NCBI GenBank assembly: GCA_951213105.1
Contig: OX578146.1
Coordinates: 55,223,569-55,287,568, forward strand
Length of the DNA stretch: 64,000 nt
Source: Amaurobius ferox
Lineage: Eukaryota > Arthropoda > Arachnida > Araneae > Amaurobiidae
Direction of reading: 5' to 3'
Shown: positions 25,701-40,300 of the stretch, piece by piece
Layout: the number at the start of each line of letters is the position of its first letter
Numbering within the stretch: the stretch's first letter is position 1
The notes under the pieces: model-generated
What the model saw: the letters and a program-made list of their open reading frames with translations, nothing else
What the model was told of the DNA's origin: nothing
Database searches by the model: none
Position numbers and translations under genes: made by a program

Positions 25701-28552
25701 TCTGTTCGATTTATCTGCTGCTTTTAACAAGTGCCGTGCAATATTAGCAGAAGAAAACTATAATATAAAAGCTATAAATACTTTATTATATTAGGAAGCT
25801 AACTTGGAAGAATCATATTGAGATGAGACAGGAAGAATGATAAATAGAGCTAAAAATATTATTATGAGACTAGCTGGAGTTACTCAATCCAACAATTCTT
25901 AAGAGACTGGACTTCTCGCTGTGGTCAGTCTTTTAAGAATTGGCGCAATAGGGATACGTTAAATATTATAAAAATTGCAACATAATGAAAATTTAATGTT
26001 TATGAAAATTGCAACACATGTCTTATATTGCAACACATGTCACATAAGTCATGTCTTATATAAAATGCACGGGATATATAATATGGAAAAGAATTATATT
26101 TTAGATTTTTATTTTAAGGTTGGATTTGCATTGCAATATACAGTTTTACTCAAGACTTATTGCTGGTTTGGTTCCAGAATGTGTTATGCAATATGTTATG
26201 TATTACGGGCATTCCACATTGTACCTAGCAACTTCCACTCTTCTGTTATCTGTTCGATTTATCTGCTGCTTTTAACAAGTGCCGTGCAATATTAGCAGAA
26301 GAAAACTATAATATAAAAGCTATAAATACTTTATTATATTAGGAAGCTAACTTGGAAGAATCATATTGAGATGAGACAGGAAGAATGATAAATAGAGCTA
26401 AAATATTATTATGAGACTAGCTGGAGTTACTCAATCCAACAATTCTTAAGAGACTGGACTTCTCGCTGTGGTCAGTCTTTTAAGAATTGGCGCAATAGGG
26501 ATACGTTAAATATTATAAAAATTGCAACATAATGAAAATTTAATGTTTATGAAAATTGCAACACATGTCTTATATTGCAACACATGTCACATAAGTCATG
26601 TCTTATATAAAATGCACATGATATATAATATCGAAAAGAATTATATTTTAGATTTTTATTTTAAGGTTGGATTTGCATTGCAATATACAGTTTTACTCAA
26701 GACTTATCGCTGGTTTGGTTCCAGAATGTGTTATGCAATATGTTATGTATTACGGGCATTCCACATTGTACCTAGCAACTTCCACTCTTCTGTTATCTGT
26801 TCGAGTTATCTGCTGCTTTTAACAAGTGCCGTGCAATATTAGCAGAAGAAAACTATAATATAAAAGCTATAAATACTTTATTATATTAGGAAGCTAACTT
26901 GGAAGAATCATATTGAGATGAGACAGGAAGAATGATAAATAGAGCTAAAAATATTATTATGAGACTAGCTGGAGTTACTCAAACCAACAATTCTTAAGAG
27001 ACTGGACTTCTCGCTGTGGTCAGTCTTTTAAGAATTGGCGCAATAAGGATACGTTAAATATTATAAAAATTGCAACATAATGAAAATTTAATGTTTATGA
27101 AAATTGCAACACATGTCTTATATTGCAACACATGTCACATAAGTCATGTCTTATATAAAATGCACGGGATATATAATATGGAAATGAATTATATTTTAGA
27201 TTTTTATTTTAAGGTTGGATTTGCATTGCAATATACAGTTTTACTCAAGACTTATTGCTGGTTTGGTTCCAGAATGTGTTATGCAATATGTTATGTATTA
27301 CGGGCATTCCACATTGTACCTAGCAACTTCCACTCTTCTGTTATCTGTTCGATTTATCTGCTGCTTTTAACAAGTGCCGTGCAATATTAGCAGAAGAAAA
27401 CTATAATATAAAAGCTATAAATACTTTATTATATTAGGAAGCTAACTTGGAAGAATCATATTGAGATGAGACAGGAAGAATGATAAATAGAGCTAAAAAT
27501 ATTATTATGAGACTAGCTGGAGTTACTCAAACCAACAATTCTTAAGAGACTGGACTTCTCGCTGTGGTCAGTCTTTTAAGAATTGGCGCAATAGGGATAC
27601 GTTAAATATTATAAAAATTGCAACATAATGAAAATTTAATGTTTATGAAAATTGCAACACATGTCTTATATTGCAACACATGTCACATAAGTCATGTCTT
27701 ATATAAAATGCACGGGATATATAATATGGAAAAGAATTATATTTTAGATTTTTATTTTAAGGTTGGATTTGCATTGCAATATACAGTTTTACTCAAGACT
27801 TATTGCTGGTTTGGTTCCAGAATGTGTTATGCAATATGTTATGTATTACGGGCATTCCACATTGTACCTAGCAACTTCCACTCTTCTGTTATCTGTTCGA
27901 TTTATCTGCTGCTTTTAACAAGTGCCGTGCAATATTAGCAGAAGAAAACTATAATATAAAAGCTATAAATACTTTATTATATTAGGAAACTAACTTGGAA
28001 GAATCATATTGAGATGAGACAGGAAGAATGATAAATAGAGCTAAAAATATTATTATGAGACTAGCTGGAGCCACCCAAACCAACAATTCTTAAGAGACTG
28101 GACTTCTCGCTGTGGTCAGTCTTTTAAGAATTGGCGCAATAGGGATACGTTAAATATTATAAAAATTGCAACATAATGAAAATTTAATGTTTATGAAAAT
28201 TGCAACACATGTCTTATATTGCAACACATGTCACATAAGTCATGTCTTATATAAAATGCACGGGATATATAATATGGAAAAGAATTATATTTTAGATTTT
28301 TATTTTAAGGTTGGATTTGCATTGCTGCAATATACAGTTTTACTCAAGACTTATTGCTGGTTTGGTTCCAGAATGTGTTATGCAATATGTTATGTATTAC
28401 GGGCATTCCACATTGTACCTAGCAACTTCCACTCTTCTGTTATCTGTTCGATTTATCTGCTGCTTTTAACAAGTGCCGTGCAATATTAGCAGAAGAAAAC
28501 TATAATATAAAAGCTATAAATACTTTATTATATTAGGAAGCTAACTTGGAAG
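19774..28552. repeat. 16-monomer higher-order unit, copy 1 (8779 bp)
   Basis: The diagnostic order is: Ile37/Arg63; Met39; Phe49; Asp58; plain A; Asn39; plain B; Met33/Ile37/Arg63; Met39; plain B; plain B; a chimera with CAATCC but a normal frame; a 547-bp Met33/Ile37/Arg63 monomer with a one-base deletion near 26400; Met39; plain B; and a chimeric 551-bp monomer. The same order, including the CAATCC chimera (25811) and the one-base deletion (monomer 26359-26905), recurs 8779 bp downstream. Copy-specific changes include GATTATT near 23914 and GAGTTATC near 26804. Confidence 0.92.
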
Positions 28553-31500
28553 AATCATATTGAGATGAGACAGGAAGAATGATAAATAGAGCTAAAAATA
28601 TTATTATGAGACTAGCTGGAGTTACTCAATCCAACAATTCTTAAGAGACTGGACTTCTCGCTGTGGTCAGTCTTTTAAGAATTGGCGCAATAGGGATACG
28701 TTAAATATTATAAAAATTGCAACATAATGAAAATTTAATGTTTATGAAAATTGCAACACATGTCTTATATTGCAACACATGTCACATAAGTCATGTCTTA
28801 TATAAAATGCACGGGATATATAATATCGAAAAGAATTATATTTTAGATTTTTATTTTAAGGTTGGATTTGCATTGCAATATACAGTTTTACTCAAGACTT
28901 ATCGCTGGTTTGGTTCCAGAATGTGTTATGCAATATGTTATGTATTACGGGCATTCCACATTGTACCTAGCAACTTCCACTCTTCTGTTATCTGTTCGAT
29001 TTATCTGCTGCTTTTAACAAGTGCCGTGCAATATTAGCAGAAGAAAACTATAATATAAAAGCTATAAATACTTTATTATATTAGGAAGCTAACTTGGAAG
29101 AATCATATTGAGATGAGACAGGAAGAATGATAAATAGAGCTAAAAATATTATTATGAGACTAGCTGGAGTTACTCAAACCAACAATTCTTAAGAGACTGG
29201 ACTTCTCGCTGTGGTCAGTCTTTTAAGAATTGGCGCAATAAGGATACGTTAAATATTATAAAAATTGCAACATAATGAAAATTTAATGTTTATGAAAATT
29301 GCAACACATGTCTTATATTGCAACACATGTCACATAAGTCATGTCTTATATAAAATGCACGGGATATATAATATGGAAATGAATTATATTTTAGATTTTT
29401 ATTTTAAGGTTGGATTTGCATTGCAATATACAGTTTTACTCAAGACTTATTGCTGGTTTGGTTCCAGAATGTGTTATGCAATATGTTATGTATTACGGGC
29501 ATTCCACATTGTACCTAGCAACTTCCACTCTTCTGTTATCTGTTCGATTTATCTGCTGCTTTTAACAAGTGCCGTGCAATATTAGCAGAAGAAAACTATA
29601 ATATAAAAGCTATAAATACTTTATTATATTAGGAAGCTAACTTGGAAGAATCATATTGAGATGAGACAGGAAGAATGATAAATAGAGCTAAAAATATTAT
29701 TATGGGACTAGCTGGAGTTACTCAAACCAACAATTCTTAAGAGACTGGACTTCTCGCTGTGGTCAGTCTTTTAAGAATTGGCGCAATAGGGATACGTTAA
29801 ATATTATAAAAATTGCAACATAATGAAAATTTAATGTTTATGAAAATTGCAACACATGTCTTATATTGCAACACATGTCACATAAGTCATGTCTTATATA
29901 AAATGCACGGGATATATAATATGGAAAAGAATTATATTTTAGATTTTTATTTTAAGTTTGGATTTGCATTGCTGCAATATACAGTTTTACTCAAGACTTA
30001 TTGCTGGTTTGGTTCCAGAATGTGTTATGCAATATGTTATGTATTACGGGCATTCCACATTGTACCTAGCAACTTCCACTCTTCTGTTATCTGTTCGATT
30101 TATCTGCTGCTTTTAACAAGTGCCGTGCAATATTAGCAGAAGAAAACTATAATATAAAAGCTATAAATACTTTATTACATTAGGAAGCTAACTTGGGAGA
30201 ATCATATTGAGATAAGACAGGAAGAATGATAAATAGAGCTAAAAATATTATTATGAGACTAGCTGGAGCCACCCAAACCAACAATTCTTAAGAGACTGGA
30301 CTTCTCGCTGTGGTCAGTCTTTTAAGAATTGGCGCAATAGGGATACGTTAAATATTATAAAAATTGCAACATAATGAAAATTTAATGTTTATGAAAATTG
30401 CAACACATGTCTTATATTGCAACACATGTCACATAAGTCATGTCTTATATAAAATGCACGGGATATATAATATGGAAAAGAATTATATTTTAGATTTTTA
30501 TTTTAAGGTTGGATTTGCATTGCTGCAATATACAGATTTACTCAAGACTTATTGCTGGTTTGGTTCCAGAATGTGTTATGCAATATGTTATGTATTACGG
30601 GCATTCCACATTGTACCTAGCAACTTCCACTCTTCTGTTATCTGTTCGATTTATCTGCTGCTTTTAACAAGTGCCGTGCAATATTAGCAGAAGAAAACTA
30701 TAATATAAAAGCTATAAATACTTTATTACATTAGGAAGCTAACTTGGGAGAATCATATTGAGATAAGACAGGAAGAATGATAAATAGAGCTAAAAATATT
30801 ATTATGAGACTAGCTGGAGCCACCCAAACCAACAATTCTTAAGAGACTGGACTTCTCGCTGTGGTCAGTCTTTTAAGAATTGGCGCAATAGGGATACGTT
30901 AAATATTATAAAAATTGCAACATAATGAAAATTTAATGTTTATGAAAATTGCAACACATGTCTTATATTGCAACACATGTCACATAAGTCATGTCTTATA
31001 TAAAATGCACGGGATATATAATATGGAAAAGAATTATATTTTAGATTTTTATTTTAAGGTTGGATTTGCATTGCTGCAATATACAGTTTTACTCAAGACT
31101 TATTGCTGGTTTGGTTCCAGAATGTGTTATGCAATATGTTATGTATTACGGGCATTCCACATTGTACCTAGCAACTTCCACTCTTCTGTTATCTGTTCGA
31201 TTTATCTGCTGCTTTTAACAAGTGCCGTGCAATATTAGCAGAAGAAAACTATAATATAAAAGCTATAAATACTTTATTACATTAGGAAGCTAACTTGGGA
31301 GAATCATATTGAGATAAGACAGGAAGAATGATAAATAGAGCTAAAAATATTATTATGAGACTAGCTGGAGCCACCCAAACCAACAATTCTTAAGAGACTG
31401 GACTTCTCGCTGTGGTCAGTCTTTTAAGAATTGGCGCAATAGGGATACGTTAAATATTATAAAAATTGCAACATAATGAAAATTTAATGTTTATGAAAAT

Positions 31501-34500
31501 TGCAACACATGTCTTATATTGCAACACATGTCACATAAGTCATGTCTTATATAAAATGCACGGGATATATAATATGGAAAATAATTATATTTTAGATTTT
31601 TATTTTAAGGTTGGATTTGCATTGCAATATACAGTTTTACTCAAGACTTATTGCTGGTTTGGTTCCAGAATGTGTTATGCAATATGTTATGTATTACGGG
31701 CATTCCACATTGTACCTAGCAACTTCCACTCTTCTGTTATCTGTTCGATTTATCTGCTGCTTTTAACAAGTGCCGTGCAATATTAGCAGAAGAAAACTAT
31801 AATATAAAAGCTATAAATACTTTATTATATTAGGAAACTAACTTGGAAGAATCATATTGAGATGAGACAGGAAGAATGATAAATAGAGCTAAAAATATTA
31901 TTATGAGACTAGCTGGAGTTACTCAAACCAACAATTCTTAAGAGACTGGACTTCTCGCTGTGGTCAGTCTTTTAAGAATTGGCGCAATAGGGATACGTTA
32001 AATATTATAAAAATTGCAACATAATGAAAATTTAATGTTTATGAAAATTGCAACACATGTCTTATATTGCAACACATGTCACATAAGTCATGTCTTATAT
32101 AAAATGCACGGGATATATAATATGGAAAAGAATTATATTTTAGATTTTTATTTTAAGGTTGGATTTGCATTGCAATATACAGTTTTACTCAAGACTTATT
32201 GCTGGTTTGGTTCCAGAATGTGTTATGCAATATGTTATGTATTACGGGCATTCCACATTGTACCTAGCAACTTCCACTCTTCTGTTATCTGTTCGATTTA
32301 TCTGCTGCTTTTAACAAGTGCCGTGCAATATTAGCAGAAGAAAACTATAATATAAAAGCTATAAATACTTTATTATATTAGGAAGCTAACTTGGAAGAAT
32401 CATATTGAGATGAGACAGGAAGAATGATAAATAGAGCTAAAAATATTATTATGAGACTAGCTGGAGTTACTCAATCCAACAATTCTTAAGAGACTGGACT
32501 TCTCGCTGTGGTCAGTCTTTTAAGAATTGGCGCAATAGGGATACGTTAAATATTATAAAAATTGCAACATAATGAAAATTTAATGTTTATGAAAATTGCA
32601 ACACATGTCTTATATTGCAACACATGTCACATAAGTCATGTCTTATATAAAATGCACATGATATATAATATCGAAAAGAATTATATTTTAGATTTTTATT
32701 TTAAGGTTGGATTTGCATTGCAATATACAGTTTTACTCAAGACTTATCGCTGGTTTGGTTCCAGAATGTGTTATGCAATATGTTATGTATTACGGGCATT
32801 CCACATTGTACCTAGCAACTTCCACTCTTCTGTTATCTGTTCGATTTATCTGCTGCTTTTAACAAGTGCCGTGCAATATTAGCAGAAGAAAACTATAATA
32901 TAAAAGCTATAAATACTTTATTATATTAGGAAGCTAACTTGGAAGAATCATATTGAGATGAGACAGGAAGAATGATAAATAGAGCTAAAAATATTATTAT
33001 GAGACTAGCTGGAGTTACTCAAACCAACAATTCTTAAGAGACTGGACTTCTCGCTGTGGTCAGTCTTTTAAGAATTGGCGCAATAAGGATACGTTAAATA
33101 TTATAAAAATTGCAACATAATGAAAATTTAATGTTTATGAAAATTGCAACACATGTCTTATATTGCAACACATGTCACATAAGTCATGTCTTATATAAAA
33201 TGCACGGGATATATAATATGGAAATGAATTATATTTTAGATTTTTATTTTAAGGTTGGATTTGCATTGCAATATACAGTTTTACTCAAGACTTATTGCTG
33301 GTTTGGTTCCAGAATGTGTTATGCAATATGTTATGTATTACGGGCATTCCACATTGTACCTAGCAACTTCCACTCTTCTGTTATCTGTTCGATTTATCTG
33401 CTGCTTTTAACAAGTGCCGTGCAATATTAGCAGAAGAAAACTATAATATAAAAGCTATAAATACTTTATTATATTAGGAAGCTAACTTGGAAGAATCATA
33501 TTGAGATGAGACAGGAAGAATGATAAATAGAGCTAAAAATATTATTATGAGACTAGCTGGAGTTACTCAAACCAACAATTCTTAAGAGACTGGACTTCTC
33601 GCTGTGGTCAGTCTTTTAAGAATTGGCGCAATAGGGATACGTTAAATATTATAAAAATTGCAACATAATGAAAATTTAATGTTTATGAAAATTGCAACAC
33701 ATGTCTTATATTGCAACACATGTCACATAAGTCATGTCTTATATAAAATGCACGGGATATATAATATGGAAAAGAATTATATTTTAGATTTTTATTTTAA
33801 GGTTGGATTTGCATTGCAATATACAGTTTTACTCAAGACTTATTGCTGGTTTGGTTCCAGAATGTGTTATGCAATATGTTATGTATTACGGGCATTCCAC
33901 ATTGTACCTAGCAACTTCCACTCTTCTGTTATCTGTTCGATTTATCTGCTGCTTTTAACAAGTGCCGTGCAATATTAGCAGAAGAAAACTATAATATAAA
34001 AGCTATAAATACTTTATTATATTAGGAAACTAACTTGGAAGAATCATATTGAGATGAGACAGGAAGAATGATAAATAGAGCTAAAAATATTATTATGAGA
34101 CTAGCTGGAGTTACTCAAACCAACAATTCTTAAGAGACTGGACTTCTCGCTGTGGTCAGTCTTTTAAGAATTGGCGCAATAGGGATACGTTAAATATTAT
34201 AAAAATTGCAACATAATGAAAATTTAATGTTTATGAAAATTGCAACACATGTCTTATATTGCAACACATGTCACATAAGTCATGTCTTATATAAAATGCA
34301 CGGGATATATAATATGGAAAAGAATTATATTTTAGATTTTTATTTTAAGGTTGGATTTGCATTGCAATATACAGTTTTACTCAAGACTTATTGCTGGTTT
34401 GGTTCCAGAATGTGTTATGCAATATGTTATGTATTACGGGCATTCCACATTGTACCTAGCAACTTCCACTCTTCTGTTATCTGTTCGATTTATCTGCTGC

Positions 34501-37328
34501 TTTTAACAAGTGCCGTGCAATATTAGCAGAAGAAAACTATAATATAAAAGCTATAAATACTTTATTATATTAGGAAGCTAACTTGGAAGAATCATATTGA
34601 GATGAGACAGGAAGAATGATAAATAGAGCTAAAAATATTATTATGAGACTAGCTGGAGTTACTCAATCCAACAATTCTTAAGAGACTGGACTTCTCGCTG
34701 TGGTCAGTCTTTTAAGAATTGGCGCAATAGGGATACGTTAAATATTATAAAAATTGCAACATAATGAAAATTTAATGTTTATGAAAATTGCAACACATGT
34801 CTTATATTGCAACACATGTCACATAAGTCATGTCTTATATAAAATGCACGGGATATATAATATGGAAAAGAATTATATTTTAGATTTTTATTTTAAGGTT
34901 GGATTTGCATTGCAATATACAGTTTTACTCAAGACTTATTGCTGGTTTGGTTCCAGAATGTGTTATGCAATATGTTATGTATTACGGGCATTCCACATTG
35001 TACCTAGCAACTTCCACTCTTCTGTTATCTGTTCGATTTATCTGCTGCTTTTAACAAGTGCCGTGCAATATTAGCAGAAGAAAACTATAATATAAAAGCT
35101 ATAAATACTTTATTATATTAGGAAGCTAACTTGGAAGAATCATATTGAGATGAGACAGGAAGAATGATAAATAGAGCTAAAATATTATTATGAGACTAGC
35201 TGGAGTTACTCAATCCAACAATTCTTAAGAGACTGGACTTCTCGCTGTGGTCAGTCTTTTAAGAATTGGCGCAATAGGGATACGTTAAATATTATAAAAA
35301 TTGCAACATAATGAAAATTTAATGTTTATGAAAATTGCAACACATGTCTTATATTGCAACACATGTCACATAAGTCATGTCTTATATAAAATGCACATGA
35401 TATATAATATCGAAAAGAATTATATTTTAGATTTTTATTTTAAGGTTGGATTTGCATTGCAATATACAGTTTTACTCAAGACTTATCGCTGGTTTGGTTC
35501 CAGAATGTGTTATGCAATATGTTATGTATTACGGGCATTCCACATTGTACCTAGCAACTTCCACTCTTCTGTTATCTGTTCGATTTATCTGCTGCTTTTA
35601 ACAAGTGCCGTGCAATATTAGCAGAAGAAAACTATAATATAAAAGCTATAAATACTTTATTATATTAGGAAGCTAACTTGGAAGTATCATATTGAGATGA
35701 GACAGGAAGAATGATAAATAGAGCTAAAAATATTATTATGAGACTAGCTGGAGTTACTCAAACCAACAATTCTTAAGAGACTGGACTTCTCGCTGTGGTC
35801 AGTCTTTTAAGAATTGGCGCAATAAGGATACGTTAAATATTATAAAAATTGCAACATAATGAAAATTTAATGTTTATGAAAATTGCAACACATGTCTTAT
35901 ATTGCAACACATGTCACATAAGTCATGTCTTATATAAAATGCACGGGATATATAATATGGAAATGAATTATATTTTAGATTTTTATTTTAAGGTTGGATT
36001 TGCATTGCAATATACAGTTTTACTCAAGACTTATTGCTGGTTTGGTTCCAGAATGTGTTATGCAATATGTTATGTATTACGGGCATTCCACATTGTACCT
36101 AGCAACTTCCACTCTTCTGTTATCTGTTCGATTTATCTGCTGCTTTTAACAAGTGCCGTGCAATATTAGCAGAAGAAAACTATAATATAAAAGCTATAAA
36201 TACTTTATTATATTAGGAAGCTAACTTGGAAGAATCATATTGAGATGAGACAGGAAGAATGATAAATAGAGCTAAAAATATTATTATGAGACTAGCTGGA
36301 GTTACTCAAACCAACAATTCTTAAGAGACTGGACTTCTCGCTGTGGTCAGTCTTTTAAGAATTGGCGCAATAGGGATACGTTAAATATTATAAAAATTGC
36401 AACATAATGAAAATTTAATGTTTATGAAAATTGCAACACATGTCTTATATTGCAACACATGTCACATAAGTCATGTCTTATATAAAATGCACGGGATATA
36501 TAATATGGAAAAGAATTATATTTTAGATTTTTATTTTAAGGTTGGATTTGCATTGCAATATACACTTTTACTCAAGACTTATTGCTGGTTTGGTTCCAGA
36601 ATGTGTTATGCAATATGTTATGTATTACGGGCATTCCACATTGTACCTAGCAACTTCCACTCTTCTGTTATCTGTTCGATTTATCTGCTGCTTTTAACAA
36701 GTGCCGTGCAATATTAGCAGAAGAAAACTATAATATAAAAGCTATAAATACTTTATTATATTAGGAAACTAACTTGGAAGAATCATATTGAGATGAGACA
36801 GGAAGAATGATAAATAGAGCTAAAAATATTATTATGAGACTAGCTGGAGTTACTCAAACCAACAATTCTTAAGAGACTGGACTTCTCGCTGTGGTCAGTC
36901 TTTTAAGAATTGGCGCAATAGGGATACGTTAAATATTATAAAAATTGCAACATAATGAAAATTTAATGTTTATGAAAATTGCAACACATGTCTTATATTG
37001 CAACACATGTCACATAAGTCATGTCTTATATAAAATGCACGGGATATATAATATGGAAAAGAATTATATTTTAGATTTTTATTTTAAGGTTGGATTTGCA
37101 TTGCAATATACAGTTTTACTCAAGACTTATTGCTGGTTTGGTTCCAGAATGTGTTATGCAATATGTTATGTATTACGGGCATTCCACATTGTACCTAGCA
37201 ACTTCCACTCTTCTGTTATCTGTTCGATTTATCTGCTGCTTTTAACAAGTGCCGTGCAATATTAGCAGAAGAAAACTATAATATAAAAGCTATAAATACT
37301 TTATTATATTAGGAAGCTAACTTGGAAG
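28553..37328. repeat. 16-monomer higher-order unit, copy 2 (8776 bp)
   Basis: This block repeats the sixteen-monomer order of 19774-28552 monomer by monomer. The one-base deletion is in monomer 35138-35684 and the CAATCC chimera in the monomer starting at 34590, each exactly 8779 bp from its partner. The three-base size difference comes from the sixteenth monomer, which is 548 bp here and 551 bp in copy 1. Private changes include CACTTTTAC near 36564 and GAAGTATCAT near 35684. After this block the Ile37/Arg63 monomer recurs at 37329, but the order then diverges. Confidence 0.92.
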
Positions 37329-40300
37329 AATCATATTGAGATGAGACAGGAAGAATGATAAATAGAGCTAAAAATATTATTATGAGACTAGCTGGAGTTA
37401 CTCAATCCAACAATTCTTAAGAGACTGGACTTCTCGCTGTGGTCAGTCTTTTAAGAATTGGCGCAATAGGGATACGTTAAATATTATAAAAATTGCAACA
37501 TAATGAAAATTTAATGTTTATGAAAATTGCAACACATGTCTTATATTGCAACACATGTCACATAAGTCATGTCTTATATAAAATGCACGGGATATATAAT
37601 ATCGAAAAGAATTATATTTTAGATTTTTATTTTAAGGTTGGATTTGCATTGCAATATACAGTTTTACTCAAGACTTATCGCTGGTTTGGTTCCAGAATGT
37701 GTTATGCAATATGTTATGTATTACGGGCATTCCACATTGTACCTAGCAACTTCCACTCTTCTGTTATCTGTTCGATTTATCTGCTGCTTTTAACAAGTGC
37801 CGTGCAATATTAGCAGAAGAAAACTATAATATAAAAGCTATAAATACTTTATTATATTAGGAAGCTAACTTGGAAGAATCATATTGAGATGAGACAGGAA
37901 GAATGATAAATAGAGCTAAAAATATTATTATGAGACTAGCTGGAGTTACTCAAACCAACAATTCTTAAGAGACTGGACTTCTCGCTGTGGTCAGTCTTTT
38001 AAGAATTGGCGCAATAAGGATACGTTAAATATTATAAAAATTGCAACATAATGAAAATTTAATGTTTATGAAAATTGCAACACATGTCTTATATTGCAAC
38101 ACATGTCACATAAGTCATGTCTTATATAAAATGCACGGGATATATAATATGGAAAAGAATTATATTTTAGATTTTTATTTTAAGGTTGGATTTGCATTGC
38201 AATATACAGTTTTACTCAAGACTTATTGCTGGTTTGGTTCCAGAATGTGTTATGCAATATGTTATGTATTACGGGCATTCCACATTGTACCTAGCAACTT
38301 CCACTCTTCTGTTATCTGTTCGATTTATCTGCTGCTTTTAACAAGTGCCGTGCAATATTAGCAGAAGAAAACTATAATATAAAAGCTATAAATACTTTAT
38401 TATATTAGGAAGCTAACTTGGAAGAATCATATTGAGATGAGACAGGAAGAATGATAAATAGAGCTAAAAATATTATTATGAGACTAGCTGGAGTTACTCA
38501 AACCAACAATTCTTAAGAGACTGGACTTCTCGCTGTGGTCAGTCTTTTAAGAATTGGCGCAATAGGGATACGTTAAATATTATAAAAATTGCAACATAAT
38601 GAAAATTTAATGTTTATGAAAATTGCAACACATGTCTTATATTGCAACACATGTCACATAAGTCATGTCTTATATAAAATGCACGGGATATATAATATGG
38701 AAAAGAATTATATTTTAGATTTTTATTTTAAGGTTGGATTTGCATTGCAATATACAGTTTTACTCAAGACTTATTGCTGGTTTGGTTCCAGAATGTGTTA
38801 TGCAATATGTTATGTATTACGGTCATTCCACATTGTACCTAGCAACTTCCACTCTTCTGTTATCTGTTCGATTTATCTGCTGCTTTTAACAAGTGCCGTG
38901 CAATATTAGCAGAAGAAAACTATAATATAAAAGCTATAAATACTTTATTATATTAGGAAGCTAACTTGGAAGAATCATATTGAGATGAGACAGGAAGAAT
39001 GATAAATAGAGCTAAAAATATTATTATGAGACTAGCTGGAGTTACTCAAACCAACAATTCTTAAGAGACTGGACTTCTCGCTGTGGTCAGTCTTTTAAGA
39101 ATTGGCGCAATAGGGATACGTTAAATATTATAAAAATTGCAACATAATGAAAATTTAATGTTTATGAAAATTGCAACACATGTCTTATATTGCAACACAT
39201 GTCACATAAGTCATGTCTTATATAAAATGCACGGGATATATAATATGGAAAAGAATTATATTTTAGATTTTTATTTTAAGGTTGGATTTGCATTGCAATA
39301 TACAGTTTTACTCAAGACTTATTGCTGGTTTGGTTCCAGAATGTGTTATGCAATATGTTATGTATTACGGGCATTCCACATTGTACCTAGCAACTTCCAC
39401 TCTTCTGTTATCTGTTCGATTTATCTGATGCTTTTAACAAGTGCCGTGCAATATTAGCAGAAGAAAACTATAATATAAAAGCTATAAATACTTTATTATA
39501 TTAGGAAGCTAACTTGGAAGAATCATATTGAGATGAGACAGGAAGAATGATAAATAGAGCTAAAAATATTATTATGAGACTAGCTGGAGTTACTCAAACC
39601 AACAATTCTTAAGAGACTGGACTTCTCGCTGTGGTCAGTCTTTTAAGAATTGGCGCAATAGGGATACGTTAAATATTATAAAAATTGCAACATAATGAAA
39701 ATTTAATGTTTATGAAAATTGCAACACATGTCTTATATTGCAACACATGTCACATAAGTCATGTCTTATATAAAATGCACGGGATATATAATATGGAAAA
39801 GAATTATATTTTAGATTTTTATTTTAAGGTTGGATTTGCATTGCAATATACAGTTTTACTCAAGACTTATTGCTGGTTTGGTTCCAGAATGTGTTATGCA
39901 ATATGTTATGTATTACGGGCATTCGACATTGTACCTAGCAACTTCCACTCTTCTGTTATCTGTTCGATTTATCTGCTGCTTTTAACAAGTGCCGTGCAAT
40001 ATTAGCAGAAGAAAACTATAATATAAAAGCTATAAATACTTTATTATATTAGGAAGCTAACTTGGAAGAATCATATTGAGATGAGACAGGAAGAATGATA
40101 AATAGAGCTAAAAATATTATTATGAGACTAGCTGGAGTTACTCAAACCAACAATTCTTAAGAGACTGGACTTCTCGCTGTGGTCAGTCTTTTAAGAATTG
40201 GCGCAATAGGGATACGTTAAATATTATAAAAATTGCAACATAATGAAAATTTAATGTTTATGAAAATTGCAACACATGTCTTATATTGCAACACATGTCA

